Shown here: piece after piece, positions 24,782 through 30,527 of the stretch
Layout of the letters: every line of letters starts with the position of its first letter
How positions within the stretch are numbered: the stretch's first letter is position 1
Notes under the pieces: model-generated
Told to the model about the DNA's origin: nothing
Seen by the model: the letters and a program-made list of their open reading frames with translations, nothing else
Databases searched by the model: none
Assembly: GCA_937907415.1 (NCBI GenBank)
Contig: CALCHY010000336.1
Location: 1 to 30,527, forward strand
Length of the DNA: 30,527 bases
Origin: an uncultured Trueperaceae bacterium
Lineage (GTDB): Bacteria; Deinococcota; Deinococci; Deinococcales; Trueperaceae
Direction: 5' to 3'
Translations under genes and position numbers: made by a program

Positions 24782-25658
24782 GCGCTTGGCCTTCGAAGTA
24801 GTAGGTGGCCACCGCTCCAGTTAGGTAGTAGTGCTCACCGGCTAGCTGCACGATCGGTAGCAGGCCAAGCGTGATTGCCAGGCGTTCGCTGCCCCGTCCG
24901 GCCTCCGCGCCGACGGCCACGGCTAGGGTCGCGGTGCCGCCTGGTTGAAGGCTAGCCAGTCCCTCGCCTCGAGCGGCTCGAATCTGCGGGAACCTAGCGG
25001 GCGAGACGGGCTGGTAAGCGACCGTGCCGCCCGCTTGATGAAGTGAGAACGTGGGGCTCAACGATGCTAGGCGGTCGGGGTCGACGCTCAAGCTCATGAT
25101 CGCGATGGGCGCCGCCGCGCCGTTCTCGAAGGTGAACTCGGCGATGGTGGTCGCGTGCTGCGCGTAGGCGTACGGGGCCTGAGTTTCGGTTACTTCGAGC
25201 CACGGTGTGCGTGAGCCGTAACGGAGGGTCAGCCCAGCGTCGGGGTCCAAGGGCGCGGCGTCTGTGACGGGGTTGAGCGTGATGAACAGTAGGCCACTCC
25301 ACTCGCCAGCACTACTCTGTGCGCTGACGGTGACGGTGGCATGGCACGCCTCCCCACCTAACAGGGTTGCCGGTAGGCGCCAGATGTCGAAGCGGGTGTT
25401 GTAAAGGTCGCCGACGCTGAGGCAGGCGTCGTGGGAGGTGGCCGCGAAGCCTGTTGGGTCCGCCAGCCCAGGGTTCGGCAAGACGATGGTTATCTCGCCG
25501 GTAGAGCCGGGTTCGAGGTCCTGGTAGTGAATGCCGACCAGCGGCGTGGCGGCAAGTGCCGTGGTCGTCAGGGCGCAAATGGCGCTGACCGCCACCCACT
25601 TGAGGAGCGTCCGCGGGACTGGCCTACGGCGGTGTGCGGCGTTGGGGAGCTCGCGCAT
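24768..25658 (-). CDS. secreted beta-rich protein of unknown family
   Basis: An unrecognised 296-aa protein with a basic N-terminus, a signal peptide (about 20-36, LKWVAVSAICALTTTALA) and a predicted beta-sandwich body: YQDLEPGSTGEITIVLPNPG, SGLLFITLNP, TTIAEFTFENG and LQPGGTATLAVAVGAEAG resemble the strands of immunoglobulin-like or pilus-accessory domains. Two cysteines (HDACLS, GEACHA) could form a disulphide. The ATG at 25658 has AAGGAG four to five nt upstream; the longer start at 25676 has none. It follows the hairpin at 25681-25711 and overlaps the TolC-like gene by 14 nt, so it belongs to the same transcription unit. Confidence 0.68.
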   Translation of the reverse strand: MRELPNAAHRRRPVPRTLLKWVAVSAICALTTTALAATPLVGIHYQDLEPGSTGEITIVLPNPGLADPTGFAATSHDACLSVGDLYNTRFDIWRLPATLLGGEACHATVTVSAQSSAGEWSGLLFITLNPVTDAAPLDPDAGLTLRYGSRTPWLEVTETQAPYAYAQHATTIAEFTFENGAAAPIAIMSLSVDPDRLASLSPTFSLHQAGGTVAYQPVSPARFPQIRAARGEGLASLQPGGTATLAVAVGAEAGRGSERLAITLGLLPIVQLAGEHYYLTGAVATYYFEGQAHGTP

Positions 25659-25680
25659 GTCTCTCCTTCCGAGCATCGGG

Positions 25681-25711
25681 GGTGGTGGGCCTTTAGGTTA
25701 GGCCCACCACC
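25681..25711 (-). terminator. perfect 11-bp intercistronic hairpin
   Basis: GGTGGTGGGCC (25681-25691), a 9-nt loop, and GGCCCACCACC (25701-25711) form a perfect stem 10 nt after the stop of the small secreted protein gene and 22 nt before the next start codon. No U-tract follows on the minus strand, so it may attenuate transcription or protect the upstream mRNA 3' end rather than fully terminate. Confidence 0.7.
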
Positions 25712-25721
25712 GTTGTCGTGC

Positions 25722-26342
25722 CTAGAGTGGGTTGGAAATGGTGTTGTAGCGGTAGTAGCGGGTTTCGGTCGTGCCGCTGTCGGAACGGCCGGTGCGGGAG
25801 GTCGATCCGTCGCTGTATACGGCTAGTTCGTGGGCCACGTAGGTGGCGAGTTGGCGCATTGCGCCGCGGTAGAGCTTCACGCGTGTGCGGGGAGCAACGG
25901 ATATCTCCATGGTGTCCTGTGCAGCGCACTTGTACACGGTGCCGACCGAGAGGTTAAGGGAGGAGGAGATGCCGATGCCGCCGCTTGTGAGGACGTGCGT
26001 GCACTCGTCGCTGTAGGTGAAGGTGTAATTGACGTTCATGGTGGACGAGTTGACGTATTCCCGTGCGAGCGCGTAACTGAGCTGAGTTGGGGCGTAGTGC
26101 TTGGAGCTGGTGAGCTCCCACACGTAGCCCGTGAGCTTGGGTGGCTTGGGCGGCTTGGGGTCGGCCGGCTGTTCTGGTGGGCAGTTGAGGCAGATGCCCG
26201 CCGTGACGTTCACGAGCTCGAGTGCACCGACTGGCGCGAGGTCGGCTGCTGCGGTTGCCGACTGGACGGGGCTGGCGAGGAGCATGAGCAAGAAGGTGCT
26301 TACGGTCCATAGGGCGAGGCGTTTCACTGGTACTCCGAGCAT
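25722..26342 (-). CDS. small secreted four-cysteine protein of unknown family
   Basis: A 206-aa protein (ATG at 26342) with a clear signal peptide (about residues 6-28, ending SPVQSATA). After it come CLNC (C51, C54), a PKPPKPPK stretch, then a strand-rich Ser/Thr/Tyr-rich region with two more cysteines (C114, C139) and a short C-terminal tail, ETRYYRYNTISNPL. TSGGIGISSSLNLSVGT suggests an amphipathic beta-hairpin as in secreted beta-pore or lectin-like proteins, but no family can be named. Two starts each have GGAG five nt upstream: ATG 26342 and GTG 26327; the latter gives a cleaner signal peptide (VKRLALWTVS). It lies between lnt and the beta-rich secreted protein, and a strong hairpin follows it. 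Confidence 0.72.
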   Translation of the reverse strand: MLGVPVKRLALWTVSTFLLMLLASPVQSATAAADLAPVGALELVNVTAGICLNCPPEQPADPKPPKPPKLTGYVWELTSSKHYAPTQLSYALAREYVNSSTMNVNYTFTYSDECTHVLTSGGIGISSSLNLSVGTVYKCAAQDTMEISVAPRTRVKLYRGAMRQLATYVAHELAVYSDGSTSRTGRSDSGTTETRYYRYNTISNPL

Positions 26343-26370
26343 GGTTACTCCGATCGGGTAGCGAGGGGCT

Positions 26371-27870
26371 TCAGGTTGGCTGCGGTAACCGACTTGCACC
26401 CCCCTTTAGCCCCGCAACGCCCGCCATGCCCGCACTAGCCAGGCAGGCGAGCACCCCGACCCAGTCCCCGTAAGTCAAGTACGGGGTCGAGCCGGTCCCT
26501 AGCCTCGTCATGGCGCTCAGCACCACGGTCTCTCCGAGCCCGGAGAGGACCGCGAGCCGCCCGGCTGGGTCGATGAGGGCACTTGGTCCGCCATTGGAGG
26601 CGAAGGCCAACCACATGCCGCTCTCGACCGCGCGGAGCTGCGCCACGCGTAGGTGTTGAAGAGGAACGTCGCTTCCGGCGGCGAAAGTGTCGTCCGTGAG
26701 AACGGCGAGCAACTCCGCTCCGGTGCGCGCAGCTGCGCGCACCGTGGCCGGGAAGGCAACGTCGTAACAGATGAGCGGCGCCACTAGTACCCCGCCCAGG
26801 CTCACGACCACCGGACCGGTGGACCTTGCGAGGCCATCCTCAGCAAGGGGAACTGGGTGCCGCTTGTCGAATACATGCGTGAGGGTCGTGCCTGTCAGGG
26901 TGAACGCCGCGTTGCTAGCTGCGCCGGTGAAAGTGTGATGGCTGGCGGCGCCAAGCAGAATCGGGGGACGGTTCGCCAGTTGCCCTGCTACGAGGGGTGA
27001 AACCGGCGCAGACAGCGTGCCTGCGTGCCGCAACCGGCCGGGCCATACGGCCTCGGGCCAGATCTCGAGTGCGGGCTCGAGCGGCGTGGCGGGTCCTTGC
27101 CTCTCTCCCCCGGCCGGCGTGCTCAACTCCGCCAAGTGGGCCAGCAACTCGCTAGCGACTCCAGGGTGGTGCAGAGCCGCGCCGCGCGCCGCTGCTGGCA
27201 GGCCAGGCTGCAGCACGCTAACGCGCGTGAGGGCGTCAGGCGTGCCGCCAGTGTGTAGCGGCGGAGCGGTGCGCCACGCCAGCCACACGGCTAGCGCCAC
27301 GACGGCCAGCCCGAAAGCGCCGCGATGACGCCCCGAGCCTTGCAGCCACGTGGCCAGCGCGCCGTTAACCACCAAGATGGCGAGGCTGACGGCGGTGACG
27401 GAGCTGAAGCGCGCGAGGTGCACGGCGGCGCTGCCTGACTGCGTGTAGCCGATGGCCGAGAGCTGCAAACTCCAGCGGCCGAGCAGCCACTCTTGGCGCA
27501 CGAACACCTCGGCCGCGCACCAGAACGCTGGGTAGGCCAACAAGGCGCTGCCAGAACCGAGGCGCCTAACGGCCCAAGTAGCAGCGGCAGCCGTCAAGCC
27601 GAAAGGCACCGCGGCGCCGAGGACCACGGCAACGTAAGCCGTTAGGGAGAGGCCGAGGACGGCCTCGTACGCCACGGACGTGAAGCCGATGGCGGCGATG
27701 AAGCCCGTTGTGCCCGCGATCAGCGCCCCGCGGTTGCGCCAAGCGGCTAGGCACATTGCTAGGAAGGCAGGCACTAACGCCACCCACGCAAGGAACGCCA
27801 GGCCCCAAGGGCGCGTAGCGACGGCCAACAGCGTGGCGCTGACCAGGCCCGCAGTGAAGGAGCGGGTCAT
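26371..27870 (-). CDS. lnt: apolipoprotein N-acyltransferase Lnt
   Basis: Transfers an acyl chain to the N-terminal cysteine of lipoproteins in the inner membrane. The 499-aa protein has about six to seven membrane helices in residues 1-200 (for example 50-100 and 158-200) and a nitrilase domain from about 215. The catalytic triad E273 (EIWPEAVWP), K336 (HVFDKRHPVP) and C368 (APLICYDVAFP) is visible, followed by FASNGGPSALIDPAG. The usual ICYE reads ICYD here, a conservative change next to the cysteine. Its start overlaps the C39 peptidase stop (ATGA) and it ends 28 nt before the small secreted protein. Its presence in this cluster is unusual for a housekeeping enzyme. Confidence 0.9.
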   Translation of the reverse strand: MTRSFTAGLVSATLLAVATRPWGLAFLAWVALVPAFLAMCLAAWRNRGALIAGTTGFIAAIGFTSVAYEAVLGLSLTAYVAVVLGAAVPFGLTAAAATWAVRRLGSGSALLAYPAFWCAAEVFVRQEWLLGRWSLQLSAIGYTQSGSAAVHLARFSSVTAVSLAILVVNGALATWLQGSGRHRGAFGLAVVALAVWLAWRTAPPLHTGGTPDALTRVSVLQPGLPAAARGAALHHPGVASELLAHLAELSTPAGGERQGPATPLEPALEIWPEAVWPGRLRHAGTLSAPVSPLVAGQLANRPPILLGAASHHTFTGAASNAAFTLTGTTLTHVFDKRHPVPLAEDGLARSTGPVVVSLGGVLVAPLICYDVAFPATVRAAARTGAELLAVLTDDTFAAGSDVPLQHLRVAQLRAVESGMWLAFASNGGPSALIDPAGRLAVLSGLGETVVLSAMTRLGTGSTPYLTYGDWVGVLACLASAGMAGVAGLKGGASRLPQPT

Positions 27871-28472
27871 GAGTCGGTCCCCAAGAGGTACGCCCTACCC
27901 GTGTAACGGCGCGCGAACTCGGCGAGCGGCACGACGCTGGCGCCGACGGCCGGGTCGGAGAGGAGCACCGCGCCGCCGCCGGCAGCCCACACGACGACCA
28001 GGTGGCCGAGTTGCGAAGCGCCTGGCGTGCCGGTAGCGGCTGTTACGTGAGCAACGAACGGAGTTCCGACCGTCGTTAAGCGATCGGCCTCAAGGTGGTA
28101 CCAAGCGCCCGGCAGCCCGAACGCCTCGGCAACGCGAGCGAACTCGCCCAGGCTGATGCCGTCTGGCCCAAGGCGTGCTGCAGACGTGATGGTCGCCAAC
28201 GGTGTTGCCCGGTCTGCCCAGATGAGGAGGGCGGCCAGAGCGGCGGGTCCGCAGTCGTTACGCGCCGCTTGCAGCACGACGGGCACGGACGAGACGCTGA
28301 ACGGGGTGGCGTTCCAGGCCCGACTGGCGCGGGCGCCGAGGTAGGCGGGGGCGGCAACTACGGAGCCGGCAAGCAGTATGCAGAGCGAAAGCGGCGCTGC
28401 CCAGCGCCTAACAAGAGCCTGACCACAGGAGCGGATGCCGCTAGCAACGGGTTGTTTGGTCGCTTCGTGCAC
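27867..28472 (-). CDS. membrane-anchored C39-type cysteine peptidase
   Basis: A 201-aa protein starting at GTG 28472, preceded by a strong AGGAGGAG; longer in-frame starts up to 28610 give an unlikely N-terminus. A single membrane anchor or uncleaved signal lies at about residues 24-46. The catalytic domain follows: Q68 and C74 in VLQAARNDCGPAAL, H157 in LGHLVVVW and D173 in LLSDPAVG. These are the oxyanion Gln and the Cys-His-Asp triad of peptidase family C39, which in bacteriocin transporters cleaves leader peptides after double-glycine motifs. Here the domain stands alone, with no ABC transporter part. First gene of the cluster, coupled to lnt. Its substrate could be the secreted protein two genes downstream (inference). 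Confidence 0.8.
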   Translation of the reverse strand: MHEATKQPVASGIRSCGQALVRRWAAPLSLCILLAGSVVAAPAYLGARASRAWNATPFSVSSVPVVLQAARNDCGPAALAALLIWADRATPLATITSAARLGPDGISLGEFARVAEAFGLPGAWYHLEADRLTTVGTPFVAHVTAATGTPGASQLGHLVVVWAAGGGAVLLSDPAVGASVVPLAEFARRYTGRAYLLGTDS

Positions 28473-28672
28473 GCCGGTCTCCTCCTGGAGTGAGACTAGG
28501 CGAGGGGGACCTTCGAGGTGTCGGGGAAGTTGGCTGCAGCCTAGGGGGAGTAGGCAGAACCCCACCGATGTGAGAACCCTAGCTTCGGCTTCTCCGCCAA
28601 CGGCCGACAATCCAAGCTAGGCGCCGCGCACGTTCAGGGGGTTGAGACCGCGCGCGCCGTCGTTGGAGGGCT
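28473..28672. promoter_or_regulatory. divergent regulatory region between the C39 peptidase and HD-GYP genes
   Basis: On the minus strand TAGTCT (28493-28498) is a possible -10 for the C39 operon. CCTAGCTT (28578-28585) and AAGCTAGG (28614-28621) form a perfect 8-bp inverted repeat with a 28-nt spacer, a candidate operator. No clear promoter for the HD-GYP gene was found. Confidence 0.35.
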
Positions 28673-29797
28673 ATGAGGACTTCACCGACTATCCCGGTGT
28701 CACCGGCAGCCGGGGGGCTGTTAGAGGGGCCCGTTGCCCGGTGGATCGGTTGGTTTGCGGACACGTTGTGGTCGCCGCGCCCGGCCTGGAGGTTGGTGCT
28801 TACGGCGGGTCTCGTCGCCACGCAGTTGGCGATCGCGGCGCTCGTGCTGGCTACGGGTGGCACGCAGCACTCGGCCCTTCACCTCATGTACGTGACGATC
28901 GCTGCGTCCGCGTTCCTTTACGGCACGGGCGGCGGCCTGGTAGCTGGCGTGACTGCGGGCCTGCTCGTCGGTCCGTTCACGGCGTTGGACACAGCTGAGG
29001 CCTTACGGCAGCCGACGGCGACGTGGTTGTTCCGGCTGCTGCTGTTCGCGTTCACTGGCGTGATCATCGGGGCGGCCGCATCGCTCCTGCGCGTGCGGTT
29101 GGCCCGCTCTGAGCGGCTGCAGGCCTCGCTGTCGCAGACCTACTCGCGGAACCTGCGGCTGTTCGCAGGCATGGTCGCGCAGCGCGACGAAGGAACTTCG
29201 GGCCACTGCGAGCGCGTCGCCGAGAACGCCGTCACCATCGGACGCAGGCTCGGTTTGGCGGAGGACGACCTCAACCAGCTCTACTGGTCCGGGCTGCTCC
29301 ACGACCTGGGCAAGATCGGCGTGCCTGAGGCCATCTTGCGCAAGCCAGGGCCGTTGACTGACGAGGAGTTCGCGGTCATGCGTCACCACGCCCGCCTCGG
29401 CCGCGACATCTTGGTTTCCGTGTCTGACGCGTTCTTGCAGATAGGCGCGGGCATCTACTCTCACCACGAGAAGTGGGACGGCACGGGTTACCCGCGGAGG
29501 TTGGTCGGCAGCGAGATCCCGTTGTTCGGCCGCATCATCGCGGTGGCCGACGTGTTCGAGGCGATCACAAGCGAAAGGCCTTACCGCCGGCCGATGCCCG
29601 TCGAGGAAGCGCTGCAGTTGCTGGACGAAGGCAGCGGCACGCACTTCGACCCCGAGGTGCTGCGAACCTTCCAAGCCGCGTTCGCCGAGGGCGACATCAG
29701 GCAGCAGAGCGACAAGTCAACCTCGTACGACACCTTCATAGCGGCGTTCGTGGCCCACGAGGGCGATGGGTTCGAGGCGCCGATCAGCGCTTCCTAA
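28673..29797 (+). CDS. membrane HD-GYP phosphodiesterase (cyclic-di-GMP type)
   Basis: A 374-aa protein with four predicted membrane helices in residues about 39-140 (a MASE-like sensor), a short linking helix, and an HD-GYP domain from about 160 to 345. HD is at 210-211 (LLHDLGKIGVPEAIL), the next histidine cluster is MRHHARLG (237-243), and the GYP motif is HHEKWDGTGYP (264-274). REC and PAS domains are absent. HD-GYP proteins hydrolyse cyclic-di-GMP, which controls surface growth and secretion. GGAGG lies about 3-4 nt before the ATG. It is divergent from the envelope cluster and converges with the metal ATPase gene, with an 18-nt gap. Confidence 0.92.
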   Translation: MRTSPTIPVSPAAGGLLEGPVARWIGWFADTLWSPRPAWRLVLTAGLVATQLAIAALVLATGGTQHSALHLMYVTIAASAFLYGTGGGLVAGVTAGLLVGPFTALDTAEALRQPTATWLFRLLLFAFTGVIIGAAASLLRVRLARSERLQASLSQTYSRNLRLFAGMVAQRDEGTSGHCERVAENAVTIGRRLGLAEDDLNQLYWSGLLHDLGKIGVPEAILRKPGPLTDEEFAVMRHHARLGRDILVSVSDAFLQIGAGIYSHHEKWDGTGYPRRLVGSEIPLFGRIIAVADVFEAITSERPYRRPMPVEEALQLLDEGSGTHFDPEVLRTFQAAFAEGDIRQQSDKSTSYDTFIAAFVAHEGDGFEAPISAS

Positions 29798-29815
29798 GGC
29801 CAGGGTGGCTGCGAC

Positions 29816-30527
29816 TCACACGGCGGGTTCCATCGTGCCGTGAACCTTGCCGCCCGTCCTGGGTGCCCGCGGTGCATAGCCGAGGAGGCGCAACCCGTTC
29901 ATGACCACCAGGATGGTGCCGCCCTCGTGCCCGAGCACGCCGAGGGGCAAAGGCAGCGACCAGAACAGCGTGGCTAGCACCATGACGAGCATGATGCCGA
30001 GCGCGAAGGCGAGGTTCTGGCGGATGACGAGGTTCGCGCGTCGAGCAAGGTCGTGCGCCTCAGGCAGCTTCGCGAGGTCGTCCGAGAGGAGGGCGACGTC
30101 GGCTGCTTCGAGGGCGGCGTCGCTGCCGGCTACTCCCATCGCCACGCCAACGGAGGCCGTTGCTAGTGCTGCGGCGTCGTTCACCCCGTCGCCAACGAAT
30201 GCCACGCGGCCGACGGCGGCGAACTCCTTGACCAACTCCACCTTCTGCACTGGGAGCAGGTTGGCGTAGATGTCGTCGCGCGCCAGACCCAGGTCGAGCC
30301 CCACGTTCTGCGCTACCTCGTCGTGGTCGCCCGTTAGCATTGCCACGCGCTTGACACCGTGGTCGCGCAGCGCTTGGATGGCTGCGGCAGCAGTGCTGCG
30401 CACCGTGTCAGCCACGGCCACGAGCCCGATGACCCGGTTGGCGTCGCCAAGCATGACGGCCGTGTGCCCGCGACCTTCGAGCCGGTTGAGTGCTGCCTCG
30501 ACGTCAGCGCCGAGGTTGACGCCGGTC
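29816..30527 (-). CDS. P1B-type metal-transporting ATPase, C-terminal part (cut by window end)
   Basis: The frame is open to the window edge, so this is a C-terminal fragment of about 236 residues of a longer gene. It holds the end of the P domain (AMLTGDHDEVAQNVG, FVGDGVNDAAALATA) and the last two membrane helices. The motif HEGGT in TM8 (LGHEGGTILVVMNGLRLL) is the signature of the P1B-4 subgroup, which exports cobalt, iron, nickel or zinc, rather than the ZntA type. The 16-residue tail after TM8 carries no metal-binding residues. The metal cannot be fixed without TM6, which lies outside the window. Confidence 0.9.
   Translation of the reverse strand, partial: TGVNLGADVEAALNRLEGRGHTAVMLGDANRVIGLVAVADTVRSTAAAAIQALRDHGVKRVAMLTGDHDEVAQNVGLDLGLARDDIYANLLPVQKVELVKEFAAVGRVAFVGDGVNDAAALATASVGVAMGVAGSDAALEAADVALLSDDLAKLPEAHDLARRANLVIRQNLAFALGIMLVMVLATLFWSLPLPLGVLGHEGGTILVVMNGLRLLGYAPRAPRTGGKVHGTMEPAV

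Noticed and set aside
28473..28610. Longer N-terminus for the C39 peptidase
   Set aside because: The GTG at 28472 follows a strong AGGAGGAG, and the longer form puts extra residues before the membrane anchor with no ribosome site.

Overview
The window is GC-rich, densely coded bacterial chromosome, almost certainly from the Deinococcota (Deinococcus-Thermus phylum). The best fit is a Truepera-like or other non-Deinococcus lineage. The evidence is an SSB with two OB folds inside an rpsF-ssb-rpsR-rplI operon, the order dnaA-oriC-dnaN-eno-pyk, a nearby mnmG-parS-rsmG-parA-parB block, and several genes whose -10 element sits 6-9 nt before the start codon, as in leaderless Deinococcus genes. The phylum is inferred from gene content and order; no 16S gene is present.

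Layout. 1-2017: tail of an unknown gene followed by two translationally coupled LptA/OstA-like envelope proteins. 1874-4457: hsp20 (-), miaA (+), dnaJ (-), including a 144-nt convergent coding overlap and a 4-nt shared-stop overlap. 4500-6630 (-): a four-gene operon behind a near-consensus promoter, made of a 74-aa orphan, a SHOCT/DUF4097 protein, a SHOCT-like protein and a DUF2089 regulator; it is probably an envelope-stress module. 6689-9277 (-): GNAT acetyltransferase, a Fur-family regulator with missing metal ligands, and malate dehydrogenase. 9471-13659 (-): parB, parA, rsmG, a perfect parS site, mnmG. 14190-19916 (+): dnaA, oriC with DnaA boxes in two opposed blocks, dnaN, eno, pyk, closed by a 16-bp bidirectional terminator. 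20038-21997 (-): rpsF-ssb-rpsR-rplI. 22254-28472 (-): a six-gene envelope/secretion cluster. 28673-29797 (+): membrane-anchored HD-GYP protein. 29816-end (-): a P1B-type metal ATPase truncated by the window edge.

How it works together. The centre of the window is the replication origin and segregation locus: DnaA acts at oriC, ParB loads at parS, and ParA moves the complex. tRNA modification (MnmG, MiaA), rRNA methylation (RsmG), glycolysis (Eno, Pyk) and ribosomal proteins are housekeeping passengers typical of an origin-proximal region.

The least explained part is 22254-28472. It encodes a membrane-anchored C39-type cysteine peptidase without an ABC transporter, apolipoprotein N-acyltransferase (Lnt), a small secreted four-cysteine protein followed by a perfect 11-bp hairpin, a secreted beta-rich protein, a TolC-like protein and a membrane-anchored protein of unknown family. 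Tight spacing and start/stop overlaps suggest joint expression. This is the best candidate for an undescribed envelope or export system. The 4500-6630 operon is second.
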